Below are positions 18,281 to 27,463 of a stretch of DNA of 64,000 nt, one piece after another. The stretch's first letter is position 1; every line of letters begins with the position of its first letter. Under the pieces are notes generated by a model that was not told the DNA's origin, ran no database searches, and saw only the letters and a program-made list of their open reading frames with translations. The translations under genes were made by a program, and so were the position numbers. Source of the DNA: Streptomyces sp. NBC_00250 (GTDB lineage Bacteria; Actinomycetota; Actinomycetes; Streptomycetales; Streptomycetaceae); the NCBI RefSeq assembly GCF_036192275.1, contig NZ_CP108088.1, positions 7,193,501-7,257,500 on the forward strand, read 5' to 3'.

Positions 18281-19045
18281 TCAGAAGCGCCCGGCTCCCA
18301 GATCCCGGGAGACGGCGCGGGCGCAGTCCCGTACCGCCGCGACGAGTTCGGGACGCAGCTCCCCGGCCGGGCACAGCCGCTCCACGGCGCCCGTCACGGC
18401 CACCGCGCCCACCGGCATCCGCCGCCGGTCGTGGATGGGCGCCGCCACCGAGGCGACGCCCTCCCAGGTCTCCTCCACGTCCGCCGCCCAGCCCTTGGCC
18501 CGCGTCATGTCGAGCATGGACTCGAAGTCCCCCAGGATCGTGGTCGTGCGGGGCGTGAACGCCTCCCGCTCGACCTCCAGGACCTCGCTGTGGGCCACCG
18601 GGTCGTACGCCGAAAGGACCTTGCCCAGGGCCGTGGAGTGCAGCGGCTGCATGGCCCCCACCTCCAGGACCTGGCGGCTGTCGTCCGGCCGGAAGACGTG
18701 GTGCACGATCAGGACGCCCTTCTGGTGCAGCACCCCCAGGTGGACGCTCTCGCCGCTGGACCGCGCCAGGTCGTCCGTCCAGACGAGCGCCCGCGCGCGC
18801 AGCTCGTGCACGTCCAGATAGCTGTTGCCGAGCCGCAGCAGCTCCGCTCCGAGCTGATAGCGGCCCGAGGCCGCCTCCTGCTCCACGAAGCCCTCCGCCT
18901 GGAGGGTGCGCAGGATGCCGTGGGCCGTCCCCTTGGCGAGCCCCAGCGAGGACGCGATGTCGGACAGTCCGAGCCGGCGCTCGCCGCCCGCGAGCAGTCG
19001 CAGCATGGCCGCCGCCCGTTCAAGCGACTGGATGTTCTTCGCCAT
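18281..19045 (-). CDS. gylR: IclR-family repressor of the glycerol operon
   Basis: A 254-residue IclR-family regulator: winged HTH in residues ~1-70 (LGLSDIASSLGLAKGTAHGI), then the effector-binding domain with MQPLHSTALGKVLSA and SVAAPIHDRRRMPVGAVAVTG. It sits directly upstream of glpFKD in the same direction, as gylR does in S. coelicolor, where GylR represses the operon and itself and is relieved by glycerol-3-phosphate. ATG 19045 is chosen over an in-frame upstream codon at 19081, which falls inside the operator. Autoregulation is likely from the palindromes immediately upstream. Confidence 0.93.
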   Translation of the reverse strand: MAKNIQSLERAAAMLRLLAGGERRLGLSDIASSLGLAKGTAHGILRTLQAEGFVEQEAASGRYQLGAELLRLGNSYLDVHELRARALVWTDDLARSSGESVHLGVLHQKGVLIVHHVFRPDDSRQVLEVGAMQPLHSTALGKVLSAYDPVAHSEVLEVEREAFTPRTTTILGDFESMLDMTRAKGWAADVEETWEGVASVAAPIHDRRRMPVGAVAVTGAVERLCPAGELRPELVAAVRDCARAVSRDLGAGRF

Positions 19046-19072
19046 CGCCCGACCCCTTCTCCCTCTCACGCT

Positions 19073-19089
19073 GTTCGACAATGCTGAAC
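19073..19089. promoter_or_regulatory. Putative GylR operator upstream of gylR (site 1)
   Basis: GTTCGACA-A-TGCTGAAC: outer GTTC/GAAC and inner CA/TG symmetric. Its minus-strand reading GTTCAGCATTGTCGAAC aligns with the glpF operator. Confidence 0.55.
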
Positions 19090-19095
19090 ACTATC

Positions 19096-19109
19096 GGTCG
19101 ATGCCGACC
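19096..19109. promoter_or_regulatory. Putative GylR operator upstream of gylR (site 2)
   Basis: GGTCGATGCCGACC has symmetric ends GGTCG/CGACC; on the minus strand GGTCGGCATCGACC is followed by GATA, like CGACCGATGA next to the glpF site. Confidence 0.4.
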
Positions 19110-19120
19110 TTGCGTTACAC

Positions 19121-19133
19121 CTGACAGTGTCAG
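19121..19133. repeat. 13-bp palindrome between gylR and metH
   Basis: CTGACA-G-TGTCAG is a perfect inverted repeat in the divergent gylR-metH spacer. It may overlap a gylR -35 element (TTGACT on the minus strand just beyond). Binding protein unknown. Confidence 0.35.
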
Positions 19134-19289
19134 TCAAGAACGGACCGAACCGGGAGTCCCCGCACACAGGATGCCGTCCGCCCCGCGAGACGCCGTGTCC
19201 ACCCCGGCCCGTGCGCGGTTACGCTGACCCCGTGCACCCTCCTCCGAAGGTGCAAAGCCGACAGCCGTCGCATCCCAGGGAGCTCATCC

Positions 19290-22200
19290 ATGGCCTCGTT
19301 GCCGACCCCTTCCGCTGACAGCCGGAACCGCGCCGCAGCCCTCCGCGAAGCACTCGCCAGCCGAGTCGTCGTCGCCGACGGCGCCATGGGCACCATGCTC
19401 CAGGCACAGGACCCCACCCTCGAGGACTTCCAGAACCTCGAAGGCTGCAACGAGATCCTGAACATCACCAGGCCCGACATCGTCCGTTCGGTGCACCGGG
19501 AGTACTTCGCCGCGGGCGTCGACTGCGTCGAGACCAACACCTTCGGCGCCAACCACGCCGCCCTGGGCGAGTACGACATCCCCGAGCGCGTCCACGAACT
19601 CTCCGAGGCCGGCGCCCGCATCGCCCGCGAGGTCGCCGACGAGTTCACCGCCACCACCGGCCGCCAGCGCTGGGTCCTCGGCTCCATCGGCCCCGGCACC
19701 AAGCTCCCCACCCTCGGCCACGCCCCGTACCCCCTGCTGCGCGACGCCTACCAGCAGAACGCCGAAGGCCTCATCGCCGGCGGCGCCGACGCGCTGCTCG
19801 TCGAGACCACCCAGGACCTGCTCCAGACCAAGGCCTCCGTCATCGGCGCCCGCCGCGCCCTCGACGTCCTCGGCATCGACCTGCCGCTCATCGTCTCCGT
19901 CACCGTCGAGACCACCGGCACGATGCTCCTGGGCTCCGAGATCGGAGCCGCCCTGACGGCCCTGGAGCCGCTCGGCATCGACATGATCGGCCTGAACTGC
20001 GCCACCGGCCCCGCCGAGATGAGCGAGCACCTCCGCTACCTCGCCCGCCACTCGCGCATCCCGCTCTCCTGCATGCCCAACGCCGGCCTGCCCGTCCTCA
20101 CCTCCGACGGCGCCCACTACCCGCTCGGCCCCGGCGAGCTCGCCGACGCCCAGGAGACCTTCGTCCGCGAGTACGGCCTCTCCCTGATCGGCGGCTGCTG
20201 CGGTACGACCCCCGAGCACCTGCGCCAGGTCGTCGAGCGCGTCCGGGACCTCACCCCCGGCACCCGCGACCCGCGCCCCGAGCCCGGCGCCGCCTCGCTC
20301 TACCAGACCGTGCCGTTCCGCCAGGACACCGCCTACATGGCGATCGGCGAGCGCACCAACGCCAACGGCTCCAAGAAGTTCCGCGAGGCCATGCTGGAGG
20401 CGCGCTGGGACGACTGCGTCGAGATGGCCCGCGACCAGATCCGCGAGGGCGCGCACATGCTCGACCTCTGCGTCGACTACGTCGGCCGCGACGGCGTCGC
20501 CGACATGGAGGAGCTCGCCGGCCGCTTCGCCACCGCCTCCACCCTGCCGATCGTCCTGGACTCCACCGAGGTGGAGGTCCTGCGGGCCGGCCTGGAGAAG
20601 CTCGGCGGCCGGGCCGTCATCAACTCGGTCAACTACGAGGACGGCGACGGCCCCGAGTCCCGCTTCGCCAAGGTCACCCGGCTGGCCCAGGAGCACGGCG
20701 CCGCGCTCATCGCCCTCACCATCGACGAGGAGGGCCAGGCCCGTACCGCCGAGCACAAGGTCGCCATCGCCGAGCGGCTCATCGAGGACCTCACCGGCAA
20801 CTGGGGCATCCACGAGTCCGACATCCTCATCGACACCCTCACCTTCACCATCTGTACCGGTCAGGAGGAGTCGCGCAAGGACGGCATCGCCACGATCGAG
20901 GCGATCCGCGAACTGAAGCGCCGCCGGCCGGACGTCCAGACCACCCTGGGACTCTCCAACATCTCCTTCGGCCTGAACCCGGCCGCGCGCATCCTCCTCA
21001 ACTCCGTCTTCCTCGACGAGTGCGTCAAGGCCGGCCTCGACTCGGCGATCGTCCACGCCTCGAAGATCCTGCCGATCGCCCGCTTCGACGACGAGCAGGT
21101 CACCACCGCGCTCGACCTGATCTACGACCGGCGCGCCGAGGGTTACGACCCGCTGCAGAAGCTGATGGCCCTCTTCGAGGGCGTCAACACCAAGTCGATG
21201 AAGGCCGGCAAGACCGAGGAGCTCCTCGCCCTGCCCCTGGACGAGCGCCTCAAGCGGCGGATCGTCGACGGCGAGAAGAACGGCCTGGAGGCCGACCTCG
21301 ACGAGGCCCTGACGGTCCGTCCCGCCCTGGAGATCGTCAACGAGATCCTGCTCGACGGCATGAAGACGGTCGGCGAGCTGTTCGGCTCGGGCCAGATGCA
21401 GCTGCCGTTCGTGCTGCAGTCCGCCGAGGTCATGAAGACGGCGGTCGCGTACCTCGAACCGCACATGGAGAAGACGGACGCCGACGGCAAGGGCACGATC
21501 GTCCTCGCCACCGTCCGCGGCGACGTCCACGACATCGGCAAGAACCTCGTCGACATCATCCTCTCCAACAACGGCTACAACGTCGTCAACATCGGCATCA
21601 AGCAGCCGGTCTCCGCGATCCTCGAAGCCGCCGAGGAGCACAGGGCCGACGTCATCGGCATGTCCGGCCTCCTCGTGAAGTCCACCGTGATCATGAAGGA
21701 GAACCTGGAGGAGCTGAACCAGCGCGAGCTGGCCGCCAAGTACCCGGTGATCCTCGGCGGCGCCGCCCTCACCAGGGCGTACGTCGAGCAGGACCTCCAC
21801 GAGATCTACCAGGGCGAGGTGCGGTACGCCCGGGACGCCTTCGAAGGCCTCCGCCTCATGGACGCCCTCGTCGCCGTCAAGCGCGGCGTCCCCGGGGCCG
21901 TACTCCCCGAGCTCAAGCAGCGCCGGGTCGTCAAGCGGGACACCGCCGCCCTCCAGGTCGCCGAACCGGAGCCCGGCGGCCGCTCCGACGTCTCCGTCGA
22001 CAACCCGGTGCCGACCCCGCCGTTCTGGGGCACCCGGGTCGTCAAGGGCATCCCGCTGAAGGACTACGCCTCCTGGCTCGACGAGGGCGCCCTCTTCAAG
22101 GGCCAGTGGGGCCTCAAGCAGAACCGGGCCGGCGACGGACCCTCGTACGAGGAGCTCGTCGAGACCGAGGGCCGACCGCGGCTGCGCGGCTGGCTGGAGC

Positions 22201-22802
22201 GCCTCCACACGGAGAACCTCCTGGAGGCGGCCGTCGTCCACGGCTACTTCCCGTGCGTCTCCAAGGGCGACGACCTGATCATCCTCGACGAGGCCGGGAA
22301 CGAGCAGACCCGCTTCACCTTCCCGCGCCAGCGCCGGGGCCGCCGCCTCTGCCTCGCGGACTTCTTCCGCCCGGAGGAGTCCGGCGAGACCGATGTCGTC
22401 GGCCTCCAGGTCGTCACCGTCGGTTCGAGGATCGGCGAGGCCACGGCCGAGCTGTTCGCCTCCGACTCCTACCGCGACTACCTGGAGCTGCACGGCCTCT
22501 CCGTGCAGCTCGCGGAGGCCCTCGCCGAGTACTGGCACGCGCGCGTCCGCGCCGAGCTGGGCTTCGGCGGCGAGGACCCGGCGAACGTGGAGGACATGTT
22601 CGACCTCAAGTACCGCGGCGCGCGCTTCTCGCTCGGCTACGGCGCCTGCCCGGACCTGGAGGACCGCGCGAAGATCGCGGAGCTGCTGCGCCCGGAGCGG
22701 ATCGGTGTGCACCTCTCGGAGGAGTTCCAGCTCCACCCCGAGCAGTCCACCGACGCCATCGTGATCCACCACCCCGAGGCGAAGTACTTCAACGCCCGGT
22801 GA
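19290..22802 (+). CDS. metH: Cobalamin-dependent methionine synthase
   Basis: A 1170-residue four-module enzyme that transfers methyl from methyltetrahydrofolate to homocysteine. The Hcy domain comes first, with zinc Cys in GLNCATGPAEM and LIGGCCGTTPEHL. Next is the pterin domain (AIGERTNANGSKKFREAML), then the cap and B12-binding domain, whose cobalt-ligating His747 is in DVHDIG (745-750). Last is the C-terminal reactivation domain with RFSLGYGACPDLEDR. Length is close to the family norm (E. coli 1227). GGGAG lies 9 nt before the ATG. Divergent from gylR. I find no convincing cobalamin riboswitch in the 240-bp leader. Confidence 0.97.
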   Translation: MASLPTPSADSRNRAAALREALASRVVVADGAMGTMLQAQDPTLEDFQNLEGCNEILNITRPDIVRSVHREYFAAGVDCVETNTFGANHAALGEYDIPERVHELSEAGARIAREVADEFTATTGRQRWVLGSIGPGTKLPTLGHAPYPLLRDAYQQNAEGLIAGGADALLVETTQDLLQTKASVIGARRALDVLGIDLPLIVSVTVETTGTMLLGSEIGAALTALEPLGIDMIGLNCATGPAEMSEHLRYLARHSRIPLSCMPNAGLPVLTSDGAHYPLGPGELADAQETFVREYGLSLIGGCCGTTPEHLRQVVERVRDLTPGTRDPRPEPGAASLYQTVPFRQDTAYMAIGERTNANGSKKFREAMLEARWDDCVEMARDQIREGAHMLDLCVDYVGRDGVADMEELAGRFATASTLPIVLDSTEVEVLRAGLEKLGGRAVINSVNYEDGDGPESRFAKVTRLAQEHGAALIALTIDEEGQARTAEHKVAIAERLIEDLTGNWGIHESDILIDTLTFTICTGQEESRKDGIATIEAIRELKRRRPDVQTTLGLSNISFGLNPAARILLNSVFLDECVKAGLDSAIVHASKILPIARFDDEQVTTALDLIYDRRAEGYDPLQKLMALFEGVNTKSMKAGKTEELLALPLDERLKRRIVDGEKNGLEADLDEALTVRPALEIVNEILLDGMKTVGELFGSGQMQLPFVLQSAEVMKTAVAYLEPHMEKTDADGKGTIVLATVRGDVHDIGKNLVDIILSNNGYNVVNIGIKQPVSAILEAAEEHRADVIGMSGLLVKSTVIMKENLEELNQRELAAKYPVILGGAALTRAYVEQDLHEIYQGEVRYARDAFEGLRLMDALVAVKRGVPGAVLPELKQRRVVKRDTAALQVAEPEPGGRSDVSVDNPVPTPPFWGTRVVKGIPLKDYASWLDEGALFKGQWGLKQNRAGDGPSYEELVETEGRPRLRGWLERLHTENLLEAAVVHGYFPCVSKGDDLIILDEAGNEQTRFTFPRQRRGRRLCLADFFRPEESGETDVVGLQVVTVGSRIGEATAELFASDSYRDYLELHGLSVQLAEALAEYWHARVRAELGFGGEDPANVEDMFDLKYRGARFSLGYGACPDLEDRAKIAELLRPERIGVHLSEEFQLHPEQSTDAIVIHHPEAKYFNAR

Positions 22803-22911
22803 CATGCCCGTCGGCACCCTCGTCGACACGCTCGGTGACCGGAGAAGACACCCGCCAGGGTAAATCCGCGCTTCTTCGGTGATCCGGACGTACACTTATC
22901 GGTCCAGTGCA

Positions 22912-22950
22912 GGCCGGTCTTCCTCCCCGTACCGGGGAGGGGGGCCGGCC
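22912..22950 (+). terminator. Hairpin between metH and the HAD gene
   Basis: Outer arms GGCCGG/CCGGCC enclose an inner stem CTCCCCG/CGGGGAG, followed by TTCTCGT. It could end metH transcription or attenuate read-through into the HAD gene 29 nt on. Confidence 0.6.
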
Positions 22951-22978
22951 TTCTCGTCCCTCCATGGAGGTGTGCCGG

Positions 22979-23677
22979 ATGACCAGTACGGTCCCCGCGT
23001 CCCTGTTCCGTACCAACGGCAGCTCCGCCCTGCAGGCGGTCTTCCTCGACATGGACGGGACCCTCGTCGACACCGAGGGCTTCTGGTGGGACGCCGAGGT
23101 GGAGGTCTTCGCCGACCTCGGGCACCGGCTGGACGAGGCCTGGAAGGACATCGTCGTCGGCGGCCCGATGACCCGCAGCGCGGGCTACCTCATCGAGTCC
23201 ACCGGCGCCGACATCACGATCGCCGAGCTGACGGTCCTGCTCAACGAGAAGTTCGAGCAGCGCATCACGCGCGGAGTGCCCCTCATGCCGGGCGCCGAGC
23301 GGCTGCTCGCCGAGCTGGCCCGGCACTCCATCCCGACCGCACTGGTCTCCGCCTCGCACCGGCGGATCATCGACCGGGTCCTCCACTCGCTCGGCCGTGA
23401 CCGCTTCACCCTCACGATCGCCGGGGACGAGGTCGTCCGGACCAAGCCCCACCCCGAGCCGTATCTGACGGCCGCCCGCGGCGTCGGGGCCGACCCCACG
23501 CTGTGCGCCGTCGTCGAGGACACGGCGACCGGGGTGGCGGCCGCGGAGGCGGCGGGCTGCCGGGTCGTCGCGGTGCCCTCCGTCGCCCCGATCGCGGCCT
23601 CCCCGGGCCGGGTCGTCGTGCGCTCCCTGGAAGAGGTCGACGTGCCCTTCCTCCGCACACTGATCACCGGAATCTGA
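22979..23677 (+). CDS. HAD-superfamily hydrolase (beta-phosphoglucomutase/phosphatase-like)
   Basis: A 232-residue HAD phosphatase. Motif I is VFLDMDGTLVDTEGFWWD (nucleophile Asp and acid/base Asp), motif II Ser in ALVSASHRR, motif III Lys in VVRTKPHPEPYL, motif IV in CAVVEDTATGVAAAEAAG. The helical cap between motifs I and II is of the sugar-phosphatase type. Start ATG 22979 has GGAGG 8 nt upstream. It is the usual companion of metH in streptomycetes, though the substrate is unknown and the pairing may be chance. Confidence 0.88.
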   Translation: MTSTVPASLFRTNGSSALQAVFLDMDGTLVDTEGFWWDAEVEVFADLGHRLDEAWKDIVVGGPMTRSAGYLIESTGADITIAELTVLLNEKFEQRITRGVPLMPGAERLLAELARHSIPTALVSASHRRIIDRVLHSLGRDRFTLTIAGDEVVRTKPHPEPYLTAARGVGADPTLCAVVEDTATGVAAAEAAGCRVVAVPSVAPIAASPGRVVVRSLEEVDVPFLRTLITGI

Positions 23678-24140
23678 GCTTTATCTGAGGTTCCCCCGCG
23701 GAATGCGCTTTCGCCCGGGGAAAACGATCAGGCCATTCGCCGAAAAGGCCCCTGCGTGACCTTGGTCACGCAGAGTGCCTGACGGCGGGTGGCCTTCGCG
23801 CGTTCCATGACCGGAAAGTGCATGTTTCGGCGCCCCCTTGTGTCCCGATTCGGACGCCGCCGTCCGCATCATCCGGCGCATGACTATCGAGGCACCCGCA
23901 TTCATGATCACTCTGCGATTACCCCCGTGGCCACCCGTGGTCCGGCAATAGCGGCGCCGCCCACTAATCTTTCGCGAGTACTTCGCCGCATAACCCGCGT
24001 GCACCGGCGCACACCCAAGTCGCCGTGAACACAGGACCGATCGCAACACCCGGCCCGATCGCTCCCGCCCCGACCGGGCGGCCGGCGGCGGAGTTCCACT
24101 GACCGCTGTATCCCAGTGCCGGATGAGGAGATCGTCCCTG
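23678..24140. other. 463-bp noncoding region before the peptide-binding lipoproteins
   Basis: No coding frame with streptomycete codon bias is seen. It is less GC-rich than the flanking genes. The only strong element is the 22-bp palindrome at 23752-23773; the last ~120 bp should contain the promoter of the lipoprotein gene at 24141. Confidence 0.5.
23752..23773. promoter_or_regulatory. 22-bp perfect palindrome, Crp-like site
   Basis: Arms CTGCGTGACC and GGTCACGCAG are separated by TT. The core GTGACCTTGGTCAC fits the GTG-N6-GNCAC pattern reported for S. coelicolor Crp. It could instead be a HAD-gene terminator stem, but a 2-nt loop does not favour that. Confidence 0.5.
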
Positions 24141-25730
24141 ATGAACCGCAAGACCCTGGTGCTGCCGGCCGTGGCCGGACTGCTCGCCCCCCTGCTCGCC
24201 GCCTGTGGCGGAACGGAGGACGGTGGAGCGATCGTCGTCGGCACCACGGACCAGTTCATCGCCACGGCGGACGCCCCCGCCCCGCTCGACCCGGCCTTCG
24301 CCTACGACACCGGCGCCTGGAACATCCTGCGGCAGACCGTCCAGACCCTGATGCACGTGCCCCGCGAGAGCGGCGAGCCCGTCCCCGAGGCCGCCCAGAG
24401 CTGCGGATTCTCCGACAAGGCCAGCGAGAGCTACCGCTGCAAGCTCCGCGCCGGACTCACCTTCTCCGACGGCACCCCGATCACCGCCGAGGACGTCAAG
24501 TTCTCCATCGACCGCGTGCTGAAGATCAAGTCGGACAACGGCACCGCCGCCCTCCTCGCGAACATCGACACCGTCGAGACCAAGGGCGCCGACGAGGTCG
24601 TCTTCCACCTGAAGACCCCCGACGCCACCTTCCCGTACAAGCTCTCCACCCCGGTCGCCGGCATCCTCAGCAAGAACAAGTACGAGGCCGGAAAGCTCCG
24701 CGACGGCTTCGACGTCGACGGCTCCGGCCCGTACACCATGAAGGTCGAGCGCGAGGGCGAGAAGGCCACCCGCTTCGTCTTCAGCAAGAACCCGGCCTAC
24801 AAGGGCGACATCACCCTGCGCAACGACAAGGTCGAACTGCGCCCCTACGCCGACGCGAACGCCATGGGCCAGGCCCTGGACAGCGACGACATCGACATGA
24901 TGGCCCGCTCCCTGACCCGGCAGCAGATCAAGGACCTCACCGAGAAGCCCAAGGAAGGCATCAAGGTCTCCGAGGTCCCCGGCCTGGAGATCCGCTACCT
25001 CGGCTTCAACACCGACGCCCCCTCCGTCAAGGAGAAGGCCGTCCGCCAGGCCATGGCCGCCGTCGTCGACCGCGGCGCCCTCGTCAACGGGGTCTACGGC
25101 CCCACCGCCGAGCCGCTGTACTCGCTGATCCCCTCCAGCATCACCGGCCACGCCACCCCCTTCTTCGACGAGTACGGCGAGCCCGACCACGCCCGGGCCG
25201 CCAAGCTCCTCAAGGACGCGGGCGTCAAGACCCCGGTCGAGCTGACCCTGAACTACACCACCGACCACTACGGCGCCGAGACCGCAAAGGAGTTCGAGGC
25301 GCTCAAGAAGCAGCTCGGCGCCGGCGGACTCTTCGACGCCACCGTCCAGGGCGCCGAGTGGTCGACGTTCCGCACCGCCCAGAAGCGCGGCGACTACGCC
25401 GTCTACGGACTCGGCTGGTTCCCGGACTACCCGGACCCGGACAACTACATCGCGCCGTTCCTGGACAGCGACAACTTCCTCAACACCCCGTACGTGAACA
25501 AGGTCGTCCGCGACCAGCTCATCCCGCGCTCGCGCCGACAGGCCGACCGCACCGCCGCGAGCCCCGTCTTCAACCAGATCCAGAAGATCGTCGCCAAGGA
25601 CGTACCCGTCCTGCCCCTGTGGCAGGGCAAGCAGTACGTCGCCGCCCGCGACGACCTCAACGGAGTCGAGTACGCCCTCAACACGTCCTCCGACCTCCTG
25701 CTCTGGGAACTGGGCCGCGGTACCGCATAA
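24141..25730 (+). CDS. ABC-transporter peptide-binding lipoprotein (family 5), copy 1
   Basis: A 529-residue extracellular substrate-binding protein of the oligopeptide/nickel (SBP_bac_5) class. The signal is MNRKTLVLPAVAGLLAPLLAAC with the lipobox ending LAAC, so it is lipid-anchored. The hallmark FSDGTPITAEDVKFSIDRVL occurs near residue 110, and the C-terminal DVPVLPLWQGKQY motif near residue 490. ATG 24141 is chosen because GAGGAG lies 10 nt upstream; ATG 24123 has none. No permease or ATPase genes are adjacent, so it must share a transporter encoded elsewhere. A paralogue follows after 77 nt. Confidence 0.92.
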   Translation: MNRKTLVLPAVAGLLAPLLAACGGTEDGGAIVVGTTDQFIATADAPAPLDPAFAYDTGAWNILRQTVQTLMHVPRESGEPVPEAAQSCGFSDKASESYRCKLRAGLTFSDGTPITAEDVKFSIDRVLKIKSDNGTAALLANIDTVETKGADEVVFHLKTPDATFPYKLSTPVAGILSKNKYEAGKLRDGFDVDGSGPYTMKVEREGEKATRFVFSKNPAYKGDITLRNDKVELRPYADANAMGQALDSDDIDMMARSLTRQQIKDLTEKPKEGIKVSEVPGLEIRYLGFNTDAPSVKEKAVRQAMAAVVDRGALVNGVYGPTAEPLYSLIPSSITGHATPFFDEYGEPDHARAAKLLKDAGVKTPVELTLNYTTDHYGAETAKEFEALKKQLGAGGLFDATVQGAEWSTFRTAQKRGDYAVYGLGWFPDYPDPDNYIAPFLDSDNFLNTPYVNKVVRDQLIPRSRRQADRTAASPVFNQIQKIVAKDVPVLPLWQGKQYVAARDDLNGVEYALNTSSDLLLWELGRGTA

Positions 25731-25807
25731 CCCCGTCGACTGGATCGGTTACACCGGCCGCGCACCCGCGCGCGGCCGGCCTGACAAGAGATCACGAGGC
25801 ACGTTCT

Positions 25808-27388
25808 GTGAAGACGCACAACAAGTGGCTGACGGCCCCCCTCGCCGCCGGCCTGTCCGCCGCCCTCCTCAGCGGCTGCGGCACCGAGCAGGGTGGCTCG
25901 GGCGACTCCGTCAACGGCGTACGCGTCGGCATGTCCGACGAGATCCTCGCCACCGACCCGGCGGCCGGCTACGACCCCGGCTCCTGGCTGCTGTTCAACA
26001 ACGTCTTCCAGTCCCTGCTCGCCTTCCCCAAGGGCGGCTCCGTCCCCGAGCCCGAAGCCGCGGACAAGTGCGGCTTCGCCACCGGCAGCACGGTGTACTC
26101 CTGCACCCTGCGGGACGGCCTCACCTTCTCCAACGGCAACAAGCTCACCTCGGAGGACGTCAAGTTCTCCTTCGAGCGGGCCCTCAAGATCGCCGACCCC
26201 TCCGGCCCCGCGCCGCTGCTCTCCACCATCAAGAGCATCGAGACCCCGGACGAGCGGACCGTCGTCTTCCACCTCAAGGTCCCCGACGCCACCTTCCCCA
26301 GCAAGATCGCCTCCGGCGCCGGCTCCATCGTCGACCACCGCGAGTACCCCGCCGACGCCCTGCGCACCGACGGCAAGGCCACCGGCTCCGGCCCCTACAA
26401 GCTGGACTCCATCGGCGACACCGAGGCCACCTTCTCCGCCAACTCCGGCTACCGGGGCACCGCGAAGGCCAAGAACGACGGCATCACCCTCAAGCTCTAC
26501 CGAGGCGACCGCTCCGCCCTCTCCAAGGCCCTCACCGACGGAGAGATAGACGTCGCCTACCGAGGCCTCTCCGCCGAGGACATCGCCGCCCTCGAAACCT
26601 CCGAGACCACGGACGACAAGGGCATCCAGGTCATCCAGGGCAGCAGCGCCGAGGTCCAGCACCTCGTCTTCAACATGAAGGACCCGGTCGTCGGCAAGCT
26701 CGGCGTCCGCCAGGCCATCGCCCACCTCGTCGACCGCGAGGCCCTCGTCGAAGGCGTCTACAAGTCGACGGCCACGCCGCTGTACTCGATCGTCCCGGCC
26801 GGCATCGCCGGACACAACACCGCCTTCTTCGACACCTACGGCACCCCCGACAAGGCGAAGGCCAAGAAGGCCCTGCGCGGGGCCGGCATCACCGACAAGG
26901 TGAAGCTCACCCTCTGGTCCACCCCCAGCCGCTACGGCCCGTCCACCGACGAGGAGCTCAAGGCCATCGCCGAGCAGCTCAACGCCAGCGGCCTCTTCGA
27001 CGCCGACGTCAAGTCCGTCGCCTACGACCAGTACGAGAAGGACATCGCGGCCGGCAAGTACGGCGTCTACGTCAAGGGCTGGGTCCCCGACTACCCCGAC
27101 GCCGACAACTTCACCGCCCCCTTCTTCGGCAAGGGCAACGTCCTCGGCAACCACTACGAGAACGCCACCATCACCGGCAGCCTCCTCCCCGGGACCGCCG
27201 CCGTCACGGACCGCGCCGCCACCGCCGACGAGTACGGCAAGCTCCAGGACCTCGTCGCCGAGCAGCTGCCCCTCCTGCCGCTCTGGCAGGGCAAGCAGTA
27301 CGCCGTCGCCCGCCAGGACGTCACGGGCCTGGAATGGACCCTCGACTCCTCGACGGTCTTCCGCTTCTGGGAGATCCGCAAGGGCTGA
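25808..27388 (+). CDS. ABC-transporter peptide-binding lipoprotein (family 5), copy 2
   Basis: A 526-residue paralogue of the preceding gene with the same architecture. The lipobox is LLSGC at about residue 21, then FSNGNKLTSEDVKFSFERAL, and LPLLPLWQGKQYAVA near the end. The GTG start at 25808 is the beginning of the signal sequence VKTHNKWLTAPLAAGLSAA; the region just upstream has no strong Shine-Dalgarno. Tandem duplication with divergence is the simplest origin: shared blocks include VVFHLK-PDATFP and VRQA-A-LVDR-ALV-GVY. The pair ends at a 24-bp-stem terminator. Confidence 0.9.
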   Translation: MKTHNKWLTAPLAAGLSAALLSGCGTEQGGSGDSVNGVRVGMSDEILATDPAAGYDPGSWLLFNNVFQSLLAFPKGGSVPEPEAADKCGFATGSTVYSCTLRDGLTFSNGNKLTSEDVKFSFERALKIADPSGPAPLLSTIKSIETPDERTVVFHLKVPDATFPSKIASGAGSIVDHREYPADALRTDGKATGSGPYKLDSIGDTEATFSANSGYRGTAKAKNDGITLKLYRGDRSALSKALTDGEIDVAYRGLSAEDIAALETSETTDDKGIQVIQGSSAEVQHLVFNMKDPVVGKLGVRQAIAHLVDREALVEGVYKSTATPLYSIVPAGIAGHNTAFFDTYGTPDKAKAKKALRGAGITDKVKLTLWSTPSRYGPSTDEELKAIAEQLNASGLFDADVKSVAYDQYEKDIAAGKYGVYVKGWVPDYPDADNFTAPFFGKGNVLGNHYENATITGSLLPGTAAVTDRAATADEYGKLQDLVAEQLPLLPLWQGKQYAVARQDVTGLEWTLDSSTVFRFWEIRKG

Positions 27389-27401
27389 CCCGCCCCAGGA
27401 C

Positions 27402-27452
27402 ACGACGAGAGGGGCCCGGTGCGCGTCACGCGCACCGGGCCCCTCTCGTCGT
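27402..27452. terminator. Very strong bidirectional terminator
   Basis: Perfect 24-bp stem (27402-27425 with 27429-27452), loop TCA, between the converging lipoprotein and response-regulator genes. Confidence 0.92.
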
Positions 27453-27463
27453 ACCCGTCAGGA

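Noticed and set aside
19134..19289. Cobalamin riboswitch before metH
   Set aside because: No B12-box-like conserved core is visible in the leader, and such switches are expected before the B12-independent metE, not metH.
19284..22895. A 1203-codon open frame antisense to metH
   Set aside because: It is rich in Asp/Glu/Val/Gly runs typical of reading the opposite strand of a high-GC gene. metH is unmistakable in the other direction.
22879..22978. Extension of the HAD gene to the ATG at 22907
   Set aside because: The extra residues are encoded by the hairpin region and lack family similarity. ATG 22979 has a proper GGAGG.
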